Source: Streptomyces sp. NBC_00335
Lineage (GTDB): Bacteria; Actinomycetota; Actinomycetes; Streptomycetales; Streptomycetaceae
Reading direction: 5' to 3'
Length of the DNA stretch: 64,000 bases
Assembly (NCBI RefSeq): GCF_036127095.1
Contig: NZ_CP108006.1
Coordinates: 8,299,501-8,363,500 of the forward strand
Part shown: positions 17,925 to 25,177 of the stretch, in pieces
Position numbering within the stretch: position 1 is the first letter of the stretch
Layout of the letters: every line of letters starts with the position of its first letter
The notes under the pieces: model-generated
Told to the model about the DNA's origin: nothing
Database searches by the model: none
What the model saw: the letters and a program-made list of their open reading frames with translations, nothing else
Translations under genes and position numbers: made by a program

Positions 17925-18769
17925 GTGTCGTTAACTGATGCCCAGTGGGCACGGATTGAGCCGTTGCTGCCGGACCGGACACCGAAGCGGGGCGGACGGT
18001 GGCGTGATCACCGGCAGGTGATCGACGCGATCGCGTTCAAGTACCGCACCGGCACACCGTGGATGGAGCTCCCCGAGCACTTCGGCTCGTGGAAGGGCGC
18101 CCACAACCGCCTGCGGAAATGGGCCGCCGACGGCACCTGGGAGAAGGTCTTCACCGCCCTGCTCGCCCAGGCCGACGCCGAAGGCGACCTCGACTGGGTC
18201 GTCGCGGTCGACTCCACCGTCGTCCGAGCCCATCAGCACGCCGCCGGGGCCCGTCAAAAGGGGCCCCGGCCGGCGAGCCGGACGACCATGCCCTTGGACG
18301 TTCCCGCGGCGGGCTGACCACCAAGATTCACCTCGTCGCAGACGGCCGCTGCCGGCCGCTGGCCTTCGTCCTCACGCCCGGCCAGGCCGGTGATGCACCC
18401 GCGTTCACCCAGGTCATGGCTCGCTTACGGGTGCCCCGGCCTGTCGGACGGCCACGGACCACACCGGAGACGGTCCTGGCAGACAAGGCCTACTCGTCCC
18501 GCGGGATCCGGGCCCATCTCCGTCGGCGCGGGATCCGCGCCGTGATCCCGCAACCTGCCGACCAGGCCGCCAACCGCAAGCGCCGCGGCAGTGGTGGCGG
18601 TCGTCCTCCGGCCTTCGACCGTGAGACCTACAAGCACCGGAACACCGTCGAACGCTGCATCAATAAGCTCAAGCAGGGGCGCGGGCTGGCCACTCGATAC
18701 GACAAGACCGCCACCATCTACCTCGCCGGACTCCACCTCGCCGCCATCTTCATCTGGTCAGCGAGGTGA
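17925..18769 (+). CDS. IS5-family DDE transposase, two ORFs joined by -1 frameshift
   Basis: The first frame (GTG 17925 to 18317) encodes the DNA-binding N-terminal region (LTDAQWARIEPLLP, GGRWRDHRQVIDAIAFKYRTG) and the first catalytic Asp in VAVDSTVVRAHQH. The second frame, -1 relative to it, continues APAGEPDDHALGRSRGGLTTK and carries the second Asp (LADKAYSSRGI) and Glu (NTVERCINKLKQGRG), ending at 18769. The heptamer A-AAG-GGG at 18257-18263 is a canonical -1 slip site exactly where the frames meet. All three catalytic residues are intact, so the transposase may be active. Confidence 0.88.
18257..18263 (+). promoter_or_regulatory. programmed -1 frameshift heptamer
   Basis: A-AAG-GGG in the zero frame of the first transposase ORF (codons CAA AAG GGG). 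Slipping one base back yields AAA GGG, then GCC CCG GCC, the start of the conserved GAPAGEP segment. The following GGGGCCCCGGCCGGC is GC-rich and could form the stimulatory structure. Confidence 0.75.
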
Positions 18770-19636
18770 TCCGAAAGGAACCGCTTCGTCGCCGGCGCCG
18801 GTGGGCTCGTCGATCGGCCAGGCGATTTCCAGGCGGTTGCCCGGGTCGTCCGGTGTCCCGGTCCACCGGCGGTAGACCATCCGGGCCGGCCCCGCGAAGG
18901 CGAAGTCGTGCTCGGTGATCCAGTTGGCGACGGCGTCGTACGCGCCGAGGATCTGCGGGAACGCGGCGTCCGCTCCCTCGACCTCCGTGCAGGCGAGGGT
19001 GCTCTCGGGCAGCTCGCGCACGATCATGCCCTCGGGCAGGTCCGTGGGCTGCGCGCCGTCCTCCCAGAACGGCAGGCACGCCTCGACGAGCGTCTCGTTC
19101 TCGTTGTCGCACACTCCGTGGAAGCGGACGAAGGCGGGCCCGGTGAAGGTGAGCGGGCCGCGGCCGGCGACCTCGTACATCTCCTGATAGGCACCGCGAA
19201 GGAAGGCGTCGAGCCCGGAGTTGTCCAGGGTTGCCCCGCGGACGAGGATCCGTTCGGCGGCGCCCTGGCGGACGGTGACATGGTGGGTCATCTCTGCTCC
19301 TTCGGTCAGTCGGCTCAACAGGCTGTGGACCAAGGAACGCTGTACCTCCAGCCGCCGTTCGGCCGCCCGCAGACGCGCCTGCAGAGCGGCGACCAGCTCA
19401 TCCTCGCCGCCACCGAGCAGCTGGCGCACCTCCTCGACCGGGATGTCCAACTGCCGCAGCGCCCTGATCGACTGCGCCGTACGCACCTGATCACGCCAGA
19501 AGTACCGGTAGCCACTCACCGGATCGACGAACGCCGGCACCAGCACGCCACTGGCGTCGTAGTGCCGAAGCGCGGTGACCGAGAGGCCGCTGGCCTGCGA
19601 GAACTGCCCGATCGGCAGCAGGTTTCTCTTGTCCAT
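18758..19636 (-). CDS. MerR-family regulator with GyrI-like effector domain
   Basis: A 292-residue regulator. The HTH is LLPIGQFSQASGLSVTALRHYDASGVL with the wing VDPVSGYRYF, followed by a coiled dimerisation helix (residues about 85-115). The C-terminal GyrI/AraC-effector-type domain starts near 128 (MTHHVTVRQ). Such proteins activate a MerR-type promoter when a hydrophobic or cationic drug binds. ATG 19636 is supported by a promoter so close that the mRNA should be leaderless. The last eight codons and the stop lie in the decayed IS end, so the native C-terminal tail was replaced. The gene sits wholly inside the mobile element. Confidence 0.86.
   Translation of the reverse strand: MDKRNLLPIGQFSQASGLSVTALRHYDASGVLVPAFVDPVSGYRYFWRDQVRTAQSIRALRQLDIPVEEVRQLLGGGEDELVAALQARLRAAERRLEVQRSLVHSLLSRLTEGAEMTHHVTVRQGAAERILVRGATLDNSGLDAFLRGAYQEMYEVAGRGPLTFTGPAFVRFHGVCDNENETLVEACLPFWEDGAQPTDLPEGMIVRELPESTLACTEVEGADAAFPQILGAYDAVANWITEHDFAFAGPARMVYRRWTGTPDDPGNRLEIAWPIDEPTGAGDEAVPFGSPR
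18766..18783. repeat. decayed internal IS right end
   Basis: GTGATCCGAAAGGAACCG resembles the right terminal repeat but has one base inserted and its outermost bases changed; no CTAG follows. It probably marks the original right end of a simple ~890-bp IS. Confidence 0.6.
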
Positions 19637-19643
19637 GGCATTG

Positions 19644-19674
19644 ACTGTGCCGTCTCTCGTAACCCGAGAGTCAA
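19644..19674 (-). promoter_or_regulatory. MerR-type promoter with 19-bp spacer and operator
   Basis: On the minus strand TTGACT (19674-19669) and CACAGT (19649-19644) are 19 bp apart, the long spacer used by MerR activators. The palindrome CTCTCG-5-CGAGAG (19654-19670) lies between them. The -10 is 7 bases from ATG 19636, so transcription should start at or next to the start codon. Confidence 0.7.
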
Positions 19675-19772
19675 GCCCGTCCTCGAATGATGGCTGCACC
19701 GCCATCGCCAAGATGCGCCCGGCCATCCCCACGCGCCGAAGTTCCGCGACGGCCTGATCCGAAAGACACGGC

Positions 19773-20339
19773 CTAGGCGAGCGGGGCCGTTCCTGCCGCG
19801 CCCGGGCCCGCCGCGCTGCCGCCGGCCCGGGCGGCGCGGCGCAGGCGGGACCTGGCCGGATCCTGAGGGGAGTACGAGGACGTGCCGGTGTGTTCGCGCG
19901 GGTTCGGGCGGACGAACAGGGTGACGGTGACCTTCTCGGTGAACCCGTTGCGCCGCATCATCGCCGCGGAGGACGCGTTGCCGCTCTCCACGTCGGTGAT
20001 GATCCGGGACGCTCCCGCGGCGAAGAGCGCGGCGCAGCAGTGCTCGACCAGGGAACTCGCGACTCCGCGACCGCGGGCGCGTTCCTCCAGGGCGATCCAC
20101 TCCAGGTAGCCCCAGTCCTCGCGCTCGTCGTAGGACAGTGATCCGAGGACGAAGCCGAGCAGTCCCTCCTCGTCGCGGGCGATCCAGCAGGCGTCCGGCT
20201 GGGCGTCCCAGTGCGCGGCCACCGAAGACAGTGACCAGGACGTGTAGGGCATCGCCTTCACGTCGAAGGCCCGGTAGCCGAGATCGAGAACGGCATCGAG
20301 GTGGGTCAGTCGCAGGGGGAGGGTCTCGACTTCACTCAT
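19773..20339 (-). CDS. GNAT-family N-acetyltransferase
   Basis: A 188-residue acetyl-CoA-dependent acetyltransferase. The core has beta-4 LGFVLGSLSYDE, WGYLEWIALEERARGRGVASSLVEHC with the pyrophosphate-binding R-G-R-G-V-A, and FAAGASRIITDVESGNASSAAMMRRNGF, typical of RimI-like enzymes. The C-terminal 40 residues are Arg/Ala-rich and disordered. Its stop codon TAG is formed by the CTAG target duplication of the neighbouring mobile element, so the tail may have been altered by the insertion. The acceptor is unknown. Confidence 0.85.
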   Translation of the reverse strand: MSEVETLPLRLTHLDAVLDLGYRAFDVKAMPYTSWSLSSVAAHWDAQPDACWIARDEEGLLGFVLGSLSYDEREDWGYLEWIALEERARGRGVASSLVEHCCAALFAAGASRIITDVESGNASSAAMMRRNGFTEKVTVTLFVRPNPREHTGTSSYSPQDPARSRLRRAARAGGSAAGPGAAGTAPLA

Positions 20340-20375
20340 GAACTCGATGATGACATAGGTGCATATGTCTGCCCG

Positions 20376-22007
20376 TCACCTGAGGGAGAGGGCCTCGGGG
20401 TCCGCCGTCGGATCCTGGGCGTACTCCAGGGCCTCCGCCTCCGCCTCCGCCGGCGTCTTCGGGCCACGGGCCAGGACGTAGAGGAACAGGACGCCCATGA
20501 CGGCGACGCCCGCCCACATGGCCTGCTGCCAGCCCTCGACGAAGGACTGCCGGGCGGCGTGGACGAGGGCCTGCGCCTGGGGGCCCGCACCGTGCGCTGC
20601 CTCGACGGCGTTGGCGAGGCCCTCCCGCGCGGCGTCGGCGGCGCCCTGCGGGATGCCCTGGAGCCGCTCGTCGACGGCATCGCGGTAGCCGGCCGACAGG
20701 AGCGCTCCGAGCAGGGCCACTCCCAGCGCGGTGCCGAACTCGCGGGTGACGTCGTTGAGCGCGGAGGCCACGCCCTGGCGCTCCCGGGGCAGGGAGCCGG
20801 TGATGGCTTCGGTGGAGGGCGTCATCGCCAGGCCCATGCCGATGCCCATGGCGAGCATGCCGGGAAGGACGGACAGGTAGCCGCCGTCGACGGAGACGAT
20901 GCCCGCCATGAGGGCGAGGCCGGCGCCGGCGAGCAGGATGCCGGCCGCCATGGCGCGGCGGGCACCGGTGCGCGCGGCCAGCCGGGGAGCCAGGCCGGAG
21001 GCCAGCATCATGGCCACGGCCATGGGCATCAGCGCGAGCGTGGAGATGAGGCCCGACCACCCGAGAACGGCCTGGAAGAAGGGGAAGAGCACCACGAAGA
21101 TCCCCGCCTGCACACCGAAGACGGTCAGCAGGGTGAGGGAGCCGCCGGCCAGCCCGCGCTCGCGGAACAGCCGTACGTCGAGCAGGGCGGCGTCCCGGAG
21201 ACGAACCTCCCGGACCACGAAGGCGACGGCGGCGAGCAGCCCGGCGACGAGGCCGGTCAGGGTGGTGGGATCGGACCAGCCGCGCTCCGGCCCTTCCTGG
21301 AGGGCGAAAATGAGGCCGGCCACGGCGACGACCGAGGTCAGCGCGCCGACGGTGTCGTACGCATGCCCGGGGGTCTCGCGGGAGTCGGGGATCACGCGCA
21401 GCGACATGACCAGGGCCACGACGGCCAGGGCGACGGGCAGCACGAAGAGGTAGCGCCAGTTCGCCACGTCCACGAGCGTCGCGGAGAGGAACATGCCGAG
21501 GACGCCGCCGCCTCCGGCGACCGCGGTCCACACACCGATGGCCCGGCCGCGCTGCTCCTCGGGGAAGGTGGAAGTGATCACGGCGAGGGTGATGGGCATG
21601 ATCATCGCGGCGCCCACACCACTGAGCAGGCGTGCGGCGAGCATGACCTCCGTGGACGGGGCGAGGCCCGCGACGGCGCCGGCGACGCCGAAGACGGCCA
21701 GGCCGGCGATCAGCGTGGGCTTGCGGCCCAGCCGGTCCCCGAGTGCTCCGAGCGGGAGCAGCAGGGCGGCCAGCGTGAGGGTGTAGAGGTTGATGATCCA
21801 CAGGACGGTGCTCTGCGAGGCGCCGAACTCGACGGCGAGGTCGGGCTGGGCGACGTTGAGCCCGGAAACCGAGGCGATGACGGCCATCAACGCGATGCAT
21901 ACGGTGATCAGGACGGTGCGCAGCCGGCGTGCGTCCGGCCGGTCTTGGCTGTCGGCGCCGCCGGGTCCTTCGGCGGCTGCCTCCCGTGGGGGCTGGTGCG
22001 AACTCAT
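20376..22007 (-). CDS. MFS exporter, DHA2 14-TM type
   Basis: A 543-residue drug:H+ antiporter. About 14 membrane segments, with TM1 ITVCIALMAVIASVSGLNVAQPDLA, loop GALGDRLGRKPTLIAG, and ARLLSGVGAAMIMPITLAVI characteristic of the EmrB/QacA group. The cytoplasmic C-terminus is acidic (TPAEAEAEALEY). Start ATG 22007 has a strong GGGAGGAAA site. It follows the flavoprotein gene on the same strand, but a perfect hairpin in the gap may reduce read-through. Substrate unknown. Confidence 0.88.
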   Translation of the reverse strand: MSSHQPPREAAAEGPGGADSQDRPDARRLRTVLITVCIALMAVIASVSGLNVAQPDLAVEFGASQSTVLWIINLYTLTLAALLLPLGALGDRLGRKPTLIAGLAVFGVAGAVAGLAPSTEVMLAARLLSGVGAAMIMPITLAVITSTFPEEQRGRAIGVWTAVAGGGGVLGMFLSATLVDVANWRYLFVLPVALAVVALVMSLRVIPDSRETPGHAYDTVGALTSVVAVAGLIFALQEGPERGWSDPTTLTGLVAGLLAAVAFVVREVRLRDAALLDVRLFRERGLAGGSLTLLTVFGVQAGIFVVLFPFFQAVLGWSGLISTLALMPMAVAMMLASGLAPRLAARTGARRAMAAGILLAGAGLALMAGIVSVDGGYLSVLPGMLAMGIGMGLAMTPSTEAITGSLPRERQGVASALNDVTREFGTALGVALLGALLSAGYRDAVDERLQGIPQGAADAAREGLANAVEAAHGAGPQAQALVHAARQSFVEGWQQAMWAGVAVMGVLFLYVLARGPKTPAEAEAEALEYAQDPTADPEALSLR

Positions 22008-22036
22008 GGTTTCCTCCCGGAAAAGGGCATGCGGAA

Positions 22037-22065
22037 GGCAGCGCCGGACCAGGTCCGGCGCTGCC
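22037..22065. terminator. perfect 14-bp inverted repeat in operon gap
   Basis: GGCAGCGCCGGACC and GGTCCGGCGCTGCC around a single A, between the flavoprotein stop and the MFS start. As RNA it gives a 12-13 bp hairpin. It may be a terminator or attenuator between the two genes, or, less likely, an operator. Confidence 0.6.
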
Positions 22066-22134
22066 GGGGTGGGGTGGGGCGGGAGCGGGCGTTCGCGCGC
22101 CCGCCGGGCGTCGGGCGTCGGGCCGTAGTGGGCC

Positions 22135-23151
22135 TCAGGCGGTGGCGGTGGTCCCTGCCGGGGCGAGGGCCGCGACTGCCGCGTCGGTGTCGGCGACGGC
22201 GAGGAGCGCGTTGACGTGGGCGCCGGCCAGCGCCCCGGCCGCGGCGGAGGCCCCGACCTGGGCGATCGGGTCGGTGACGTTGCCGGCCACCCACACCCCG
22301 GGCACGTCGGTGGCGCCGGCCGCGCCGGAGATGAAGCGACGGCCGCCGCCGGGCAGTTCCTCCATCGGCAGGCCCAGGCCCGACAGTCCCTCGGTACGGG
22401 CCACGAGCGTGGTCGCCACCGCGAGGACGCGGCGGTCGACGACCCGGCCGTCGGCCAAGCGCACGCCGCGGATGCCGCCGTCGGCGTCCCCCACGACCTC
22501 TTCGACCGGGGTGTCGATGACGCGGATGGTGCGTGCGGCGAAGCGCGTACGTGTCTCTTCGTCCAGCTCGGTGCCGTCCGTGAAGTAGACGAGGTCGTCG
22601 GTGAGCTGACGGAACAACAGGGCGTGGTGGACCGATGCGGGGCCGGTGGCGAGGACGCCGATCGGCTCGTCGCGCACCTCCCAGCCGTGGCAGTACGGGC
22701 AGTGCACCACGCTGTGGCCCCAGTGCTCCGCCAGTCCGGGCAGCTCGGGCAGGACGTCGCGCAGACCGGTGGCCACCAGCAGGCGGCGCGCCGTCAGGAC
22801 GCGGCCGTCGGTCAGGGTGACGGTGAAGCGCAGGTCGCCGTCGGCGGACGGATCGGCGTGCTCGGCGGCGCAGACCTCGCCGGAGACGACGAGGCCGCCG
22901 TAGCGGCGCACTTCCTCACGGCCCCGCCCGTACAGTTCCGCCGGCGGGGTGCCGTCCAGGCCGAGCAGGCCGTGCACGCCTTCGGCGGGCGCGTTGCGGG
23001 GGGTGCCGCTGTCGATCACGACGACCGAACGGCGGGAGCGGGCGAGCATCAGCGCGCCGTTCAGACCGGCGGCGCCGCCGCCGATCACCACGGCGTCGAC
23101 GGTCCCGTCCGGCAGTGCGTCGGTCGCGTGGGCGGTGGTCGTCGCGGACAT
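22135..23151 (-). CDS. thioredoxin reductase-like NAD(P)/FAD oxidoreductase
   Basis: A 338-residue flavoprotein with the fold of low-molecular-weight thioredoxin reductases. FAD motif VIGGGAAGLNGALMLAR is at about residue 22, the redox pair in HCPYCHGWE near 150, an NAD(P) region GVLATGPASVHHALL, and the closing GVWVAGNVTDPIAQVGASAAAGALAG. The CPYC motif can form a disulfide, as in TrxR-like oxidases of secondary metabolism (GliT/HlmI type) or ordinary disulfide reductases. No thioredoxin gene is adjacent. It is divergent from an XRE-cupin regulator and upstream of a DHA2 exporter, suggesting a redox or drug-handling unit. Confidence 0.85.
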   Translation of the reverse strand: MSATTTAHATDALPDGTVDAVVIGGGAAGLNGALMLARSRRSVVVIDSGTPRNAPAEGVHGLLGLDGTPPAELYGRGREEVRRYGGLVVSGEVCAAEHADPSADGDLRFTVTLTDGRVLTARRLLVATGLRDVLPELPGLAEHWGHSVVHCPYCHGWEVRDEPIGVLATGPASVHHALLFRQLTDDLVYFTDGTELDEETRTRFAARTIRVIDTPVEEVVGDADGGIRGVRLADGRVVDRRVLAVATTLVARTEGLSGLGLPMEELPGGGRRFISGAAGATDVPGVWVAGNVTDPIAQVGASAAAGALAGAHVNALLAVADTDAAVAALAPAGTTATA

Positions 23152-23237
23152 GGCGTCGGTTTCCCTTCGGGAGGTTTCGTGCCGGCCCCGTGGTCCGGGG
23201 CCGTCTGCGTACGACGCTAACCGCGACTTGCAGGGCG

Positions 23238-23253
23238 GGCATACAATGTTGCC
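23238..23253. promoter_or_regulatory. candidate operator and -10 of the XRE-cupin gene
   Basis: GGCATACAATGTTGCC is an imperfect inverted repeat. It contains TACAAT, a good -10, 7 bases before ATG 23255, which implies a leaderless transcript and autorepression. It lies in the 103-bp divergent gap shared with the flavoprotein gene. Confidence 0.45.
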
Positions 23254-23254
23254 T

Positions 23255-23878
23255 ATGACGCAAGAAGACGGCGATCTGGACAGCCTGGTACGCAAACGCA
23301 TCCGCGCGCTGCGGGTGGCGCAGGGCTGGTCCCTGGAGGAACTGGCCACGCGTGCCCGGCTCAGCCAGTCCACGCTCAGCCGCATCGAGAACGGCCAGCG
23401 CCGCCTGGCGCTGGACAGCCTGGTCACGCTCGCCCGCGCGCTCGACACCACCTTGGACCAGCTCGTGGAGACCGCGACCGACGATGTCATCACCAGTCCG
23501 ATGATCGACGCCGCTCGCGGGCAGATGCGCTGGCCGATCAAGGGGGAACCGGGGATGACGGTCATCCGCCAGCGCATGACCGAGCCGCCACCCGACAACC
23601 CCTCCCGGATGCGCGCGCACCCCGGGCGCGAATGGCTCGTGGTCCTGTCCGGTACCGCGATCCTGTTGCTGGGGCACCGCCGCTTCCGCATCGAGACGAA
23701 CCAGGCGGCCGAATTCCCCACGATGATGCCGCACGCGATCGGCGCCGAGGGGGGACCGTGCGAGATCCTGGGGATCTTCGACCGGGACGCCCGCCGCGGC
23801 CACCAGAGGGACAACGGCATCGGTGACGGGGGAGGCGACGGGAACGGCGAAGGCGCCGGTCAGGGGCCGGATCATTGA
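23255..23878 (+). CDS. XRE-family regulator with C-terminal cupin domain
   Basis: A 207-residue DNA-binding protein. Residues 14-70 form an XRE HTH (RKRIRALRVAQGWSLEELATRARLSQSTLSRIENGQRRL). From about 100 to 180 a cupin barrel is seen (HPGREWLVVLSGTAILLLGHRRFRIETNQAAEFPTMMPHAI), which would bind a small ligand or metal. The tail is Gly-rich. ATG 23255 is preferred over ATG 23246 because of the adjacent -10. It is divergent from, and likely represses, the thioredoxin-reductase-like gene. Confidence 0.86.
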   Translation: MTQEDGDLDSLVRKRIRALRVAQGWSLEELATRARLSQSTLSRIENGQRRLALDSLVTLARALDTTLDQLVETATDDVITSPMIDAARGQMRWPIKGEPGMTVIRQRMTEPPPDNPSRMRAHPGREWLVVLSGTAILLLGHRRFRIETNQAAEFPTMMPHAIGAEGGPCEILGIFDRDARRGHQRDNGIGDGGGDGNGEGAGQGPDH

Positions 23879-24012
23879 CGAGGCGCGGGCGGGCGGCTCC
23901 TTGAGGTCCTCCATGTCCTCCATGTCCTCCAGGTCGGTCCTGGCTCCCCCTGCCCCGTACGGGTTGTCGGGCGCGGGCGTCTTGCGCGTCCTGGGGGCCC
24001 CGAGGCCATCTT

Positions 24013-24043
24013 CTTGCCTAACCGGCAAGATTGCATGCGGCAA
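24013..24043. promoter_or_regulatory. paired TTGC..GCAA inverted repeats
   Basis: CTTGCC-TAACC-GGCAAG (24013-24029, perfect 6-bp arms) is followed by TTGC-ATGCG-GCAA (24031-24043), both with 5-base spacers and centres 16 bp apart. They lie 27-57 bases before the His-rich methyltransferase gene and look like a two-site operator. Confidence 0.5.
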
Positions 24044-24069
24044 GCGCATGGGCGTCCTACCGTGGATCC

Positions 24070-25002
24070 ATGACCCACGCACAGCACGCACCGCAGCACG
24101 GCCACGCCCAGCACGCCGGCCACGGCCCCCACGGCCATGACCACGCCCAGGTCGACGCCCATGCCCACCACGACGCCCACGCCCACCACGAGGCCGACGG
24201 CCAGGCGGAGATCCTCGACCTCGACGCGGAAGTACTCGCCGAGCACATCGCCGACATCACCACCTGGCTGCCCCTGCACGAGCCCCCTCGCCACATCGTG
24301 GACCTGGGCTGCGGCACGGGAGCCGGCACCTTCGCCCTGCTCGACCGCTTCCCCGACGCGCACGTCACCGCCGTCGACTCCTCGGCGGCGCACCTGCTGC
24401 GCCTGCGCGAGAAGGCGTGCGCCCGAGGCGTCGAGGACCGCGTCCGCACCGTGCAGGCCGACCTCGACGAGACCGAGTGGCCCGAACTCGGTACGCCGGA
24501 CCTGGTGTGGGCCTCGGCCTCGATGCACCACATGGCCGACCCGGACCAGGCCCTGCGCACGGTCCGGGAACTGCTCGCCCCCGGCGGGCTGTTCGCCGTC
24601 GTCGAGCTGGCGGGCTTCCCGCGCTTCCTGCCCGAGGGTGCCCCCGAAGGCCGGCCCGGACTGGAGGAGCGCTGCCACACCGCGAGCGAGTGTCACCACG
24701 CCGAGCACGTGCCGCACCGCGGCGCCGACTGGGGGCCGAAGCTCACCGCGGCCGGATTCGCCCTCGACGGCGACCGCGTGATCGACGTGAACATCGAGGG
24801 CTCCCGCAGCGAGGCGGTCGGCGCGTACGCCCTCAGCAGCCTGCAGCGCCTGCGCCGCAGCATCGTCGACACCCTCGTGCCCGAGGACCTCGCCGCGCTC
24901 GACCGGCTGCTCGACACCGACGGCCCGGAGAGCATCCTGCGCCGCGACGACCTCGCCGTGCGCACCGAACGCTCCGTCTGGGCCGCACGCCGCAAGAACT
25001 GA
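24070..25002 (+). CDS. SAM-dependent methyltransferase with His-rich N-terminus
   Basis: A 310-residue class I methyltransferase. Motif I VDLGCGTGAGTFAL is at about residue 78, the acidic loop VTAVDSSAAHL, motif II/III DLVWASASMHHMADP, and ELLAPGGLFAVVELAG. The first 44 residues are unusual: 15 are His, in HxH and HxxH spacings, with many Ala and Gly. Such a tract commonly binds zinc, nickel or cobalt. The enzyme core may methylate a small molecule or a metalloid. It is preceded by two inverted repeats and no Shine-Dalgarno; TACCGT 7 bases upstream suggests a leaderless mRNA. Core family sure, substrate unknown. Confidence 0.86.
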   Translation: MTHAQHAPQHGHAQHAGHGPHGHDHAQVDAHAHHDAHAHHEADGQAEILDLDAEVLAEHIADITTWLPLHEPPRHIVDLGCGTGAGTFALLDRFPDAHVTAVDSSAAHLLRLREKACARGVEDRVRTVQADLDETEWPELGTPDLVWASASMHHMADPDQALRTVRELLAPGGLFAVVELAGFPRFLPEGAPEGRPGLEERCHTASECHHAEHVPHRGADWGPKLTAAGFALDGDRVIDVNIEGSRSEAVGAYALSSLQRLRRSIVDTLVPEDLAALDRLLDTDGPESILRRDDLAVRTERSVWAARRKN

Positions 25003-25110
25003 CCCGTCCCTCTACGGCCGCCCCGTCCCCTCCGCGGCCGATCCGTCCCGCTCCACGGCTGCCGACCGCGTGCACCCACCGGCCGATGCCCACCGGCCGA
25101 CTCCCCGAGG

Positions 25111-25138
25111 CGACCCCCGCCCGCGCGCGGGGGTGTCG
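25111..25138 (+). terminator. hairpin after methyltransferase
   Basis: CGACCCCCGC and GCGGGGGTGTCG pair with a two-base bulge around CCGCGC. It lies about 110 bases after the stop and 40 before the CorA-like gene. Confidence 0.5.
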
Positions 25139-25177
25139 CTCGCGGACCGGCCGGAGCCGTCCGCCTAGCCTGCTCGG

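Larger units (their letters stand above)
17888..19772. mobile_element. IS5-type element carrying a MerR-family passenger gene
   Basis: The ends are GCCGTTTCCTTCGGATCA (17888-17905) and the reverse complement GCCGTGTCTTTCGGATCA (19772-19755), 16 of 18 identical, flanked by CTAG on both sides. Inside are the frameshifted transposase (17925-18769) and, on the other strand, a complete MerR-type gene with its own promoter (18758-19674). A third, damaged copy of the end (18766-18783, ending GGAACCG instead of ACGGC) sits right after the transposase, where a simple IS would stop. Either the element recruited a distal end and gained a passenger gene, or two related insertions were partly deleted. Confidence 0.65.
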
